A DNA stretch of 64,000 bases. Source: Sedimenticola_A sp040506425. GTDB lineage: Bacteria; Pseudomonadota; Gammaproteobacteria; Chromatiales; Chromatiaceae. The notes under the pieces were generated by a model. The model did no database searches. It saw nothing but the letters and a program-made list of their open reading frames with translations, and was not told where the DNA came from. The number at the start of each line of letters is the position of its first letter. Position 1 is the stretch's first letter. Below are positions 26,899-35,734 of the stretch, one piece after another. Both the position numbers and the translations under genes were made by a program. The DNA is taken from the NCBI GenBank assembly GCA_965224515.1, contig OZ245051.1, forward strand, positions 1,550,001 to 1,614,000. The letters run 5' to 3'.

Positions 26899-27811
26899 TA
26901 GCCTTACTACAAAGCGAGCCTTGGTAACTGGTGCCTCCGGGTATATAGGTTCTAATCTTGTTCGTCATCTACTCGGCCTAGGCTGGGATGTTCATATAAT
27001 CACTCGAACTGATTCGAACCTGAAGATACTTGATTCCGAAGTAGATGCCATTACGGTCCATCAGCATGATGGAACCAGCCGTGATATGGTGGAAATACTG
27101 AGTAAAGCGAAGCCAGAGATTATATTTCATCTTGCCTCATTATTTCTGGCGCAACACAGAACAGAGGAAATTGAGGCGTTAATCAGTAGTAACCTGCTGT
27201 TTTCAACGCAACTAGTCGAAGCCATGACGGTTACTGGCGCCAAATATTTAGTCAATACGGGGACTTCTTGGCAGCACTACAACAACGAAGACTACCGTCC
27301 GGTTAATCTCTACGCAGCCACCAAGCAAGCCTTCGAAGACATTCTTGCTTATTATGTTGATGCACATGATTTAACAGCTACAACTCTTTACCTGTTTGAT
27401 ACTTATGGTCCAGGTGATAATCGTGCCAAACTAATTCCATTACTTTGGAATGCAGCAGTCACGCAGAAATCGCTATCTATGTCGCCCGGTGAACAGATGA
27501 TCGATCTAGTTCATGCCAACGACGTGGTAGATGCTTTTGTAGCAGCCGCCAATTGCGTTCAATCCCAAGTTTCAAAGCATACTAGATACAGTGTTTCTTC
27601 TGGGGCTCCAATGAAACTTCGAGAAATTATTAAAAGTTTTGATAATGCCTCTGGATTGTCCGTTCCAGTTGTTTTTGGGGTGCGTCCATATCGACCGCGT
27701 GAGGTGATGTGTCCACAAGTAAATTATCCTCCGGTACCTGGCTGGAAACCTAAGATCTCATTTCATAGCGGTATTCGCGATTACAATATACGGGAGCCAC
27801 GCGACTTTTAG
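26891..27811 (+). CDS. NAD-dependent SDR epimerase/reductase, probable last step to the CDP-3,6-dideoxyhexose (AscF-like)
   Basis: 306 residues. ALVTGASGYIGSNLVRHLLG is the Rossmann motif and YAATKQAFEDIL holds the YxxxK pair; LIPLLWNAAV and MIDLVHANDVVDAF are typical of extended SDRs. Position after the epimerase suggests the 4-keto reductase that completes CDP-ascarylose; CDP-abequose or paratose synthases are related alternatives. The ATG at 26891 lies inside the end of the upstream gene, an eight-base overlap. Confidence 0.75.
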   Translation: MNNSLTTKRALVTGASGYIGSNLVRHLLGLGWDVHIITRTDSNLKILDSEVDAITVHQHDGTSRDMVEILSKAKPEIIFHLASLFLAQHRTEEIEALISSNLLFSTQLVEAMTVTGAKYLVNTGTSWQHYNNEDYRPVNLYAATKQAFEDILAYYVDAHDLTATTLYLFDTYGPGDNRAKLIPLLWNAAVTQKSLSMSPGEQMIDLVHANDVVDAFVAAANCVQSQVSKHTRYSVSSGAPMKLREIIKSFDNASGLSVPVVFGVRPYRPREVMCPQVNYPPVPGWKPKISFHSGIRDYNIREPRDF

Positions 27812-27814
27812 GCT

Positions 27815-29167
27815 ATGGCAAAGGAAGTGCAAAAAATTGATGTGTTCTGGGGCTATGGTGCTCAGGCAATTAATGTCGGGGCGGAGTTGGTGATCCTTCC
27901 AGTCATTTTGTACTATCTGTCGTCTGCCGATGTTGGCCTTTGGTTTGTTTTTATAAGTCTCGGCGGTTTTGCAAAACTTCTTGAGTTTGGTTTTCTGCCT
28001 ACTCTCGCGCGAAATACGGCATATATATATTCAGGAGCAGATCGATTAATCAAGGAAAATGTTCCGCCGGCGTCACGCACTAAAGAAATCAATATCGAGC
28101 TTCTTGCTGAACTGGTTGTATCCTCTAGAAATATATACCGTATAGTCAGTGCAGCTGCAGTTGTCATTCTTCTAGGGGGTGGAACTCTATACATTTTAAC
28201 ACTTATTGTGCCAACACAGGATAGGAATGAAGTTATTGTTGCCTGGCTGTTTTTTGCAGCTGGACACATACTTACGTTTTATTATGGCTACGTAAATGGA
28301 ATTCTACAGGGGCGAGGAGATATAACCCAAAGCAACAAGGTTGTCGCTATAACTCGTGTTTTGTTCGTTATTTTAGGTTTGATAGCCATCTTCGCAGGAT
28401 TTGGATTACTGGGTCTTGGTGTTGCATCACTGGTATCTGCAGGCATAGGACGCATAGTCGCCATGCATTATTTTTATCTCGACGAACTCACGAAGAGGGC
28501 AGTTGGGCTCTGGTCAGAAAATGTGTCGACGGATTTAGTCAGGATACTTTGGCATAATGCAAGTCGTATTGGTTCAGTTCAGCTGGGTGCCTTTTTAATA
28601 CAAAAAGGGAATATCCTTATTGCGGCGAGTATTTTGGGTACAGAAACGACTGCGTCATACGGTCTGACTCTGACTATTCTTATGGCATTTTCAACGGTCT
28701 CTAGTATCATTTTTCAGCTAAATATACCTCATCTGAGTGCGCTTCAGGTCAGCGGTAATAATCGCCATATTGCGTCACTGTATCGCAAGTCTCTCACCGC
28801 CAGCATTGTTTTGTTTTTGCTGGCTTATTCTATCTTGCTCTTTTGTGCTGACGAGTTCCTGATTTTAATTAACAGTAATGTGATGCTTTTACCAAGCGAT
28901 CTCCTGTCAATTTTGGCGTTAGTTGTGTTGCTCGAGATGCATCACTCTATTGCTGCTAGCTACCTTACAACTCTCAACTATGTCCCATTTGTAAAAGCGG
29001 CCCTTGTATCTGGAGTAGGCGTTGCACTCCTATCGCTTGTTCTAGTAACGCCACTGGGGATTATTGGCTTGATTATCGCGCAAGGTGCTGTTCAGTTGGC
29101 ATACAATAATTGGAAGTGGCCATTGGTCGTTTACCAGAGTCTATTTAAAAAGAGTCAATATGCCTGA
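27815..29167 (+). CDS. wzx: O-antigen/polysaccharide flippase (Wzx, MATE/PST superfamily)
   Basis: 450 residues with about twelve hydrophobic helices spread evenly from residue 10 to the end. The N-terminus IDVFWGYGAQAINVGAELVILPVIL is typical of Wzx. Wzx moves undecaprenyl-diphosphate-linked repeat units across the inner membrane. The gene sits between nucleotide-sugar and glycosyltransferase genes, starts three bases after the SDR, and its end overlaps the next gene by eight bases. Confidence 0.88.
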   Translation: MAKEVQKIDVFWGYGAQAINVGAELVILPVILYYLSSADVGLWFVFISLGGFAKLLEFGFLPTLARNTAYIYSGADRLIKENVPPASRTKEINIELLAELVVSSRNIYRIVSAAAVVILLGGGTLYILTLIVPTQDRNEVIVAWLFFAAGHILTFYYGYVNGILQGRGDITQSNKVVAITRVLFVILGLIAIFAGFGLLGLGVASLVSAGIGRIVAMHYFYLDELTKRAVGLWSENVSTDLVRILWHNASRIGSVQLGAFLIQKGNILIAASILGTETTASYGLTLTILMAFSTVSSIIFQLNIPHLSALQVSGNNRHIASLYRKSLTASIVLFLLAYSILLFCADEFLILINSNVMLLPSDLLSILALVVLLEMHHSIAASYLTTLNYVPFVKAALVSGVGVALLSLVLVTPLGIIGLIIAQGAVQLAYNNWKWPLVVYQSLFKKSQYA

Positions 29168-30098
29168 TAATAAATTTAAGAAGGTAACAGTTGCTATTCC
29201 TACCTTTAACCGCTTGGAACTTCTAAAACGTTCCGTGGAAAGCGTGAGGCAGCAGAGTTACGAGAATTTGGAAATATTGATATCCGATAACGACAGTACC
29301 GATGGGACTCGTGTATATTTGCAGTCCCTCAAAGATTCACGGATCAAAATTATTCTTAATGACAAAAATATAGGTATGGCGGCTAATTGGGAAAAGTGCC
29401 TTCGACATGCTAGTGGCGAATATTTCCTATTAATGTCTGATGATGATGCATTGACTCACAGCAACGCACTTGAGAAGTTGGTGAGTGGATTCGAGGCTGA
29501 TGCTATATTTGATGTTGGCGTTGTGTTTTCTGCAGTGAAACTAGAGAGTGCGAACAAAGGGTCTATGCAATGTACCCACTACGATGGTGCCTTGTGCAAA
29601 GCAGAGGAACTTATAGCAGATTTTTTTAATAATAAGGTCTCGGTATTTCCATGTGCTACGCTTTTACGAACTAATGATATTAGAGAGATTGGTGGCTACA
29701 CCTCTTTCGATGCAAAATTAGCAGTAGATGCATGCGTTTGGATTTCGCTAGCAATTAGATATGGTCGTGTACGATATATTGATGAACCATTATCAATTTA
29801 TCGAATTCATGAGAGTCTTTCATCATCATCATTGGAGGTTGCATTCGATGATCTTAAAGCTATGCGTAACATCATTGATGCGCAACGTAGCATTTTTTCT
29901 GATGCCGATTACAAAAGGATAATTCGATCCATTGACTCGTCAAAACGTAGAAGTCCACTCGGCTACATAATGAAAAAATGGCGCCATGATTCTGAATATG
30001 GGTTTAGAATGATTTTGATGGATGTATATAGATATCGGCGGCATTTATTTACCTACAGTAATCTAAGATTCGCAGTTAACAAGATTATATCGAACTAA
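29160..30098 (+). CDS. Glycosyltransferase family 2
   Basis: 312 residues. The GT-A fold is clear: VTVAIPTFNRLELLKRSVESV, ISDNDSTDGT, NIGMAANWEKCLRHASGEY and the DXD-type metal site LMSDDDALT. It is a cytoplasmic inverting transferase that adds one sugar of the repeat unit; the donor is unknown. The start at 29160 overlaps wzx. The region to about 34 kb is distinctly AT-rich, typical of O-antigen genes acquired by transfer. Confidence 0.9.
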   Translation: MPDNKFKKVTVAIPTFNRLELLKRSVESVRQQSYENLEILISDNDSTDGTRVYLQSLKDSRIKIILNDKNIGMAANWEKCLRHASGEYFLLMSDDDALTHSNALEKLVSGFEADAIFDVGVVFSAVKLESANKGSMQCTHYDGALCKAEELIADFFNNKVSVFPCATLLRTNDIREIGGYTSFDAKLAVDACVWISLAIRYGRVRYIDEPLSIYRIHESLSSSSLEVAFDDLKAMRNIIDAQRSIFSDADYKRIIRSIDSSKRRSPLGYIMKKWRHDSEYGFRMILMDVYRYRRHLFTYSNLRFAVNKIISN

Positions 30099-30201
30099 TA
30101 CGACAAGCGGCCAGTTATCTGCCGGAAATACTAATTCAAATATTATGGATAATTCTGTCTTACTCTCATGGAATTGGGTTATTAGTACTACGAACTAGTG
30201 T

Positions 30202-31425
30202 ATGAAAATTATCGTATTCCTGCAGATTGTAATATTTTTGTTTTTGTCACCAATTCTTTTGTCAGAAATTGACTCAAGTATCGATTATCGTTTCGATGTA
30301 GCAACTGTCTTCGCTATTTTCTTTTCGATTGGTGCCCTGATGGCAACGCCGCTAAGTAAAGAGAGGCGGCAATTGAGAGCTGTTTATGGGCCAGAAATAC
30401 CTAGTTGGTTCTTGGCTATTGTTATTGTTTTAACTGCGCTTTACATATTTACAGTTATTCAAAACGATCTTTTTTTTCGACGTCAAGGCTCTGAGGTAAT
30501 GGCGCTCAAATATTCCATGCTCTCTTTACCTAGCCACCTTATTCTCAGAATATACGAGATTATCTACTATCCAATTTTGCTTGCCACTCTCGCATCGTTG
30601 CCTACTGATAGGAGGCGTTCTTTGCGATGGTTATTGTTCTTCTTATTTATCGGTTTTATATTTACTGGAGTTTCCGACTCAAGAGCAAAATTGTTGATTC
30701 CATTGGTTTTCTATTACGTGATATTTATCGCTCCGAAACCGATGCTTCGTCCAGTTACTAGGAGTGGGCTGATAACGTTAGCTGTAATATTACTAGTTGC
30801 AATTGCTGTTGTAGGTGTCAGTCGCTTAGAAGCATTTAAGGATGTATCTGACTACTTCATTTTCGATCTTCTAAAAAGAACTGACGGTCTTGAGTTCGTG
30901 TCTCTTGTGTCGTCCTCAACACAGATACCCTTATTTGGTACGCTTGATTTCCAGATATTTTCTAATTTCATCGCAATGCTCCCATTTTTGGAAGTATCAT
31001 CGGAATTGAAGGCAGCGGGTCTGACATCCAGCAAGAGTTACTTATTGCAAGTAGTTATCGGATCACAACAATTAGATATTAATAACAGTGTTATAACTGA
31101 TCCTTTCTATTTTGCTGGATTTATAGGGTTGACAATAGCTGCACTGATATATGGTTTCTGCGTAGGTAGTTTCGATCGCCTCATTAAGAATGGTGGTATG
31201 TGGAAAAACAGGGCCATAGCTGCATTGCTTTTGTCTTTTTTATTAAATGCTTTCAAAATTGAGAACGATTTATTTGGAATAGTGTTATCAACAGCACGAG
31301 ACTTCCTGATAGTCTATTTACTGTTTCTCTTGTTCCGATTTTCAGTGCCCGTCGCCATAAAGGTAAATTTCAAGGTTTTAAATAAATCATGCAGCTCCAG
31401 ACCATCTGCCTCTACTCATCAGTAA
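30202..31425 (+). CDS. wzy: O-antigen polymerase candidate (Wzy), polytopic membrane protein
   Basis: 407 residues with roughly ten to eleven hydrophobic helices (first IIVFLQIVIFLFLSPILL). A larger hydrophilic loop near residues 220-290 contains RTDGLEFVSL. No conserved motif is visible, as expected for Wzy, whose members diverge strongly. The call rests on topology, length and position between glycosyltransferases downstream of wzx. It would join repeat units in the periplasm. The next gene starts 37 bases before its stop. Confidence 0.7.
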   Translation: MKIIVFLQIVIFLFLSPILLSEIDSSIDYRFDVATVFAIFFSIGALMATPLSKERRQLRAVYGPEIPSWFLAIVIVLTALYIFTVIQNDLFFRRQGSEVMALKYSMLSLPSHLILRIYEIIYYPILLATLASLPTDRRRSLRWLLFFLFIGFIFTGVSDSRAKLLIPLVFYYVIFIAPKPMLRPVTRSGLITLAVILLVAIAVVGVSRLEAFKDVSDYFIFDLLKRTDGLEFVSLVSSSTQIPLFGTLDFQIFSNFIAMLPFLEVSSELKAAGLTSSKSYLLQVVIGSQQLDINNSVITDPFYFAGFIGLTIAALIYGFCVGSFDRLIKNGGMWKNRAIAALLLSFLLNAFKIENDLFGIVLSTARDFLIVYLLFLLFRFSVPVAIKVNFKVLNKSCSSRPSASTHQ

Positions 31426-32417
31426 GCGATACAGACCTATTTAGCAGGGTTGGTTTCTACCGCGATGATTTACTTGCACTATCGTCACGGTGCAGTACGG
31501 TTAATGCGACCAACTCGTTGTGGGATATTGTTAAAATCAGGCCTAATTTAGTGGTCGGTTATTTCTATTCGAAGGCGCTACTGGCAGTCTTTATAGGGCG
31601 TATCATCGGGGCAAAAGTTATCCTTACCGGTGGAGCAGACCAGATATCACCCGTCCTACACAAAGGGATCAGGCTATATATCCATAGGTGTCTGGCATTT
31701 CTCTGTCTGCTGTTCGCTAATGAAGTGTTACTTTCCTGTACTGATGATATCAATAATTTCCGAAAAATCTCTTTCGGCGTTTCTCGCTTGTCGAGAAAAA
31801 TTAAATATGCTCCACATGTGGTACAGTCGAGCCCTCTTAAAGATCAGACGAGAGAACCCGTCCCAGGGGAATTTCACGCTTTTACCATCTGCTGGATGGG
31901 AAGCGTCGATAATGTGTTGAGAAAGGGCGTTGATCGTGCCATAAGGCTGATTGCAATGTTAAGGGGTATCGGGGTAGACGCGACTCTTGAAGTTGCTGGA
32001 ACAGGCGGCCCTGGTCTTGAATATTTACAGCGCATTGCTAGCGAGCTCTCGGTGAGTTCGGCAGTACGCTTTCTTGGGCCCATAAGTGAAGAAGATAAGA
32101 ATAATAAATATACCTATGGTTCGGTGTACATCCAGTTATCTTTGCATGAGGGTTTTGGGGTGGCGGCTGCAGAAGCTTATTTTTCTGGCATGATTGTTGT
32201 TCATAGCAACAAGGGCGGGCTTTCTGATGTCATTGGTGATGGAGGATATATATTAGATATCGAAGAATTATCCAATACTGGTACATCTGGAGTTAGCGAT
32301 TTTTATAAATCATTCCTTAATTATAGAATTAATCATCAACACGTTGCATCTGACGCTAAGAAATATTCAATCAAAATGCGTGCTAAGAATTTATTTAGCG
32401 TAATGAACGCTAAATAG
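31389..32417 (+). CDS. Glycosyltransferase family 4
   Basis: 342 residues. The donor domain has WMGSVDNVLRKGVDRAIRLI, LEVAGTGGPGLEYLQRIA, FLGPISEEDKNNKYTYGSVYIQLS and the EX7E-like HEGFGVAAAEAYFSGMIVV. The short N-terminal domain (about 150 residues) is compact for GT4. Likely adds a sugar of the repeat unit; donor unknown. It overlaps wzy, suggesting coupled translation. Confidence 0.87.
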   Translation: MQLQTICLYSSVSDTDLFSRVGFYRDDLLALSSRCSTVNATNSLWDIVKIRPNLVVGYFYSKALLAVFIGRIIGAKVILTGGADQISPVLHKGIRLYIHRCLAFLCLLFANEVLLSCTDDINNFRKISFGVSRLSRKIKYAPHVVQSSPLKDQTREPVPGEFHAFTICWMGSVDNVLRKGVDRAIRLIAMLRGIGVDATLEVAGTGGPGLEYLQRIASELSVSSAVRFLGPISEEDKNNKYTYGSVYIQLSLHEGFGVAAAEAYFSGMIVVHSNKGGLSDVIGDGGYILDIEELSNTGTSGVSDFYKSFLNYRINHQHVASDAKKYSIKMRAKNLFSVMNAK

Positions 32418-32449
32418 ATTCATATGTGATTAGACGGAATATGACAGTT

Positions 32450-33478
32450 ATGTTTAATAATATAATACTATTAATAACAGGTGGTACCGGTTCATTCGGA
32501 AACGCCGTTTTACGCAGATTCATTGATTCTGATCTATCGGAAATTCGTATATTGAGCCGTGATGAGAAGAAGCAAGATGACATGCGCAAGAAGTATAGCA
32601 ACTCAAAACTCAAGTTCTATATTGGGGATGTTCGTGATTATGACTCAGTAATTAGCGCAATGCGAGGTGCTGACTATGTCTTTCATGCAGCAGCATTAAA
32701 ACAAGTCCCTTCATGCGAATTCCATCCATTACAGGCAACGAAAACGAATGTAATAGGTACTGAAAATGTCCTTGAGGCTGCAATTAATTGCAATGTTAGT
32801 CGTGTAATATGTCTCAGTACTGATAAGGCGGTCTATCCTATCAATGCTATGGGGATATCCAAAGCCTTAATGGAGAAAGTGGCAGTTGCTAAGTCGCGAA
32901 ACAGCCATTCAACAACAATCTGTGTCACTCGTTATGGCAATGTCATGGCATCGCGTGGTTCAGTAATACCGTTATTCGTCGAACAAATTCACGAGAACAA
33001 GGCACTGACGGTCACTGATCCAAACATGACCCGCTTTATGATGACTTTGAATGATGCTGTTGATCTTGTGCTTTATGCCTTTGAGCATGGCGAACCTGGA
33101 GATATCTTTGTCCAGAAAGCACCTGCGGCAACCGTTGAAACTCTTGCTTATGCGCTGACTGATTTGCTGGGTGTCCCCAATCATCCAGTCAACATTATAG
33201 GTACTCGTCATGGTGAAAAACTCTATGAAGCTCTGTTGAGCAGGGAGGAGATGGCTGAGGCAGAAGATTTGGGAGGGTATTATCGAGTTCCGCCCGATCT
33301 TCGTGATCTTAACTACGGAAAGTTTATTGAAGAGGGTGAAGAACGTATTACACAGGCAGAAGATTACAATTCACACAACACCGAGCGCCTAGATATTGAT
33401 GGGATGAAGCAGCTTTTGATGAAACTCCCCTTCATGCAGGCTGCTGCCCAAGGTGAATATGTTGACCCGGAAGAGTGA
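32450..33478 (+). CDS. wbjB: UDP-GlcNAc 5-inverting 4,6-dehydratase (WbjB/CapE), first step to UDP-L-FucNAc
   Basis: About 342 residues. LLITGGTGSFGNAVLRRF binds NADP. The catalytic region STDKAVYPINAMGISKALMEK has Met in place of the usual Tyr of YxxxK, as in CapE-type inverting dehydratases, and TRYGNVMASRGSVIP follows. It converts UDP-GlcNAc to UDP-2-acetamido-2,6-dideoxy-L-arabino-hexulose. The ATG at 32450 (MFNN...) was chosen; GTG 32426 and ATG 32441 are in frame but give non-family extensions. wbjC follows. Confidence 0.93.
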   Translation: MFNNIILLITGGTGSFGNAVLRRFIDSDLSEIRILSRDEKKQDDMRKKYSNSKLKFYIGDVRDYDSVISAMRGADYVFHAAALKQVPSCEFHPLQATKTNVIGTENVLEAAINCNVSRVICLSTDKAVYPINAMGISKALMEKVAVAKSRNSHSTTICVTRYGNVMASRGSVIPLFVEQIHENKALTVTDPNMTRFMMTLNDAVDLVLYAFEHGEPGDIFVQKAPAATVETLAYALTDLLGVPNHPVNIIGTRHGEKLYEALLSREEMAEAEDLGGYYRVPPDLRDLNYGKFIEEGEERITQAEDYNSHNTERLDIDGMKQLLMKLPFMQAAAQGEYVDPEE

Positions 33479-33486
33479 TTACTAGC

Positions 33487-34599
33487 ATGCAAGTACTAGT
33501 AACAGGCGCACAAGGTTTCATTGGCAAGAACTTGCTTGTCCATCTCAATGAGGTTGAGCACTTCTCAAAACTTACCTTCTCACGTGAGAATTCTGTTGAG
33601 GAACTTCAAGATTTAGTTGACCGGGCAGATGCTGTTATTCACCTGGCTGGAGAAAATCGTCCCACTGATGTATCTGCATTTAATGAAGTCAATGCAGGAT
33701 TAACCCAGTCATTATGCCGTGCAATTCGCTCTACTGGTCGAAAGATTCCACTTGTTTTGGCATCCTCCATTCAGGCTGATCAGGATAATTTATACGGTAA
33801 AAGCAAGCTGGCTGCGGAAGAATCGGTTTTAAACTTGGCTAAAGAGACTGGAAATCCTGTCTCTATTTATCGGCTTCCAAATGTTTTTGGAAAGTGGTGC
33901 AAGCCAAACTACAATTCTGTTGTTGCTACTTTTTGTTACAACATATCTCATGACCTTCCGATTCAAGTCAATGATCCTACCACACAGCTAAGGCTTGTCT
34001 ATGTTGATGATGTGATAGAGGAATTTCTGCGTGCTATTCAATTCGAATCTAATGGTGTTTCAAGGCCAACTGTTCAGCCAGAGTATTCCATAGCACTTGG
34101 TGAGTTGGCTGATCAGATCAAGGCATTCAAAAATTGCAGAAACTCTCTGATGTCAGAGTCAGTTGGTGAAGGATTGACCCGTGCACTGTATGCCACCTAT
34201 GTCAGTTATCTTGATCCCCAGCAGTTTTCCTATTCGCTTCCTCAATATGGTGATGAGCGAGGTGTTTTTGTTGAAATGCTGAAGACAAAAGACAGTGGTC
34301 AGTTCTCTTTTTTTACTGCACATCCAGGGATTACTCGGGGTGGACACTATCATCATACAAAAACAGAGAAGTTTCTTGTTATCAAAGGGAGTGCACGATT
34401 TGGTTTCCGAAATGTTGTGACTGACCAAACCTGTGAAATTGTTACTACTGGTGATCATCCTCAAGTGGTCGATACTGTGCCTGGATGGACACATGACATA
34501 ACTAATATCGGAGATGATGAAATGGTGGTGATGCTCTGGGCGAATGAGGTGTTTGATCGCGAACGCCCGGATACGGTGGCCTGTGAGGTGGGTGCATGA
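33487..34599 (+). CDS. wbjC: UDP-2-acetamido-2,6-dideoxy-hexulose C-3 epimerase/C-4 reductase (WbjC/CapF)
   Basis: 370 residues with the bifunctional CapF architecture: an N-terminal SDR domain (VLVTGAQGFIGKNLLVHL, YGKSKLAAEESV) and a C-terminal cupin (from about residue 255: GGHYHHTKTEKFLVIKGSARF). The cupin epimerises C-3 and the SDR reduces C-4. The product is UDP-N-acetyl-L-pneumosamine-type sugar, which WbjD turns into UDP-L-FucNAc. It overlaps wbjD by four bases. Confidence 0.94.
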   Translation: MQVLVTGAQGFIGKNLLVHLNEVEHFSKLTFSRENSVEELQDLVDRADAVIHLAGENRPTDVSAFNEVNAGLTQSLCRAIRSTGRKIPLVLASSIQADQDNLYGKSKLAAEESVLNLAKETGNPVSIYRLPNVFGKWCKPNYNSVVATFCYNISHDLPIQVNDPTTQLRLVYVDDVIEEFLRAIQFESNGVSRPTVQPEYSIALGELADQIKAFKNCRNSLMSESVGEGLTRALYATYVSYLDPQQFSYSLPQYGDERGVFVEMLKTKDSGQFSFFTAHPGITRGGHYHHTKTEKFLVIKGSARFGFRNVVTDQTCEIVTTGDHPQVVDTVPGWTHDITNIGDDEMVVMLWANEVFDRERPDTVACEVGA

Positions 34600-35732
34600 A
34601 AAAGCTTGTAGTGATGACGGTCGTGGGTACGCGACCGGAGATTATTCGTCTTTCGCGTGTGCTAGCGATGATGGATGTTCATTGCGACCACGTTTTGGTG
34701 CACACTGGCCAGAACTACGATTACGAACTGAACCAGGTGTTCTTTGATGACCTGGGCGTGCGCAAGCCGGACTATTTTTTGAATTGCGCTGAAGGAAGTA
34801 CGGGGGCTGCTAATACCATTGGCAATGTGATTTCTGCGGTTGATAACGTGTTAGCGGAGGTTCAGCCAGAAGCGATTCTAGTACTAGGTGATACCAACAG
34901 CTGCCTTGCAGTGATTCCAGCGAAACGTCGCAAAGTGCCGATCTTTCATATGGAAGCGGGAAACCGCTGTTTTGACCAGCGTGTGCCAGAAGAGACGAAT
35001 CGTCGTATTGTGGACCACACATCTGACATCAATCTAACTTACAGCAGTATAGCCCGCGAGTATTTACTTTCTGAAGGCTTACCGCCTGATCAGGTGATCA
35101 AAACCGGCAGCCCGATGTTTGAGGTTCTGCAACATTATCTGCCGCAAATTGAAGCCTCTGATGTTATAGAACGATTGGGTTTGAAGCCCGGACAGTATTT
35201 TGTCGTGAGTGCGCATCGGGAAGAAAACATTGATTCTGAGCAACAATTTTCTAGGTTGATTGCTGTGTTGAATACGCTTGCAGAGAATTACGGGTTGCCT
35301 GTAATAGTCTCGACGCATCCACGCACACAGAAGCGGGTGGATGCGACAGGAGTCTCTTTCCATTCTCAAGTGCGCTTGCTAAAGCCATTGGGTTTCCATG
35401 ACTATGTGCATATTCAAATGCATGCCAGGGCTGTTTTGTCCGACAGTGGGACCATTACAGAGGAATCGTCAATCTTAAATTTTCCTGCATTGAACATCCG
35501 TGAAGCGCATGAACGCCCGGAGGGCATGGAAGAGGCTGCCGTGATGATGGTGGGGCTTGATGTACATCGGGTGTGCCAAGGGTTGTCGATTCTTGAAACC
35601 CAAACGCGAGGCTCGGAGCGTGGCTTTCGACTGGTGTCCGACTACAATGCGCCGAATGTCAGCGAGAAGGTGGTGCGGATTATCCACAGCTATACCGATT
35701 ACGTGAATCGGGTGGTGTGGAAGAAGTATTGA
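34596..35732 (+). CDS. wbjD: UDP-N-acetyl-L-fucosamine synthase, 2-epimerase (WbjD/CapG)
   Basis: 378 residues of the non-hydrolysing 2-epimerase family but of the CapG/WbjD subgroup: VVGTRPEIIRLSRVLAMM, HTGQNYDYELNQVFFDDL, HMEAGNRCFDQRVPEETN and SDSGTITEESSIL. It finishes UDP-L-FucNAc. The base composition is closer to the genome backbone than that of genes at 28-32 kb. It follows wbjB and wbjC in the canonical order. Confidence 0.94.
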   Translation: MKKLVVMTVVGTRPEIIRLSRVLAMMDVHCDHVLVHTGQNYDYELNQVFFDDLGVRKPDYFLNCAEGSTGAANTIGNVISAVDNVLAEVQPEAILVLGDTNSCLAVIPAKRRKVPIFHMEAGNRCFDQRVPEETNRRIVDHTSDINLTYSSIAREYLLSEGLPPDQVIKTGSPMFEVLQHYLPQIEASDVIERLGLKPGQYFVVSAHREENIDSEQQFSRLIAVLNTLAENYGLPVIVSTHPRTQKRVDATGVSFHSQVRLLKPLGFHDYVHIQMHARAVLSDSGTITEESSILNFPALNIREAHERPEGMEEAAVMMVGLDVHRVCQGLSILETQTRGSERGFRLVSDYNAPNVSEKVVRIIHSYTDYVNRVVWKKY

Positions 35733-35734
35733 TC

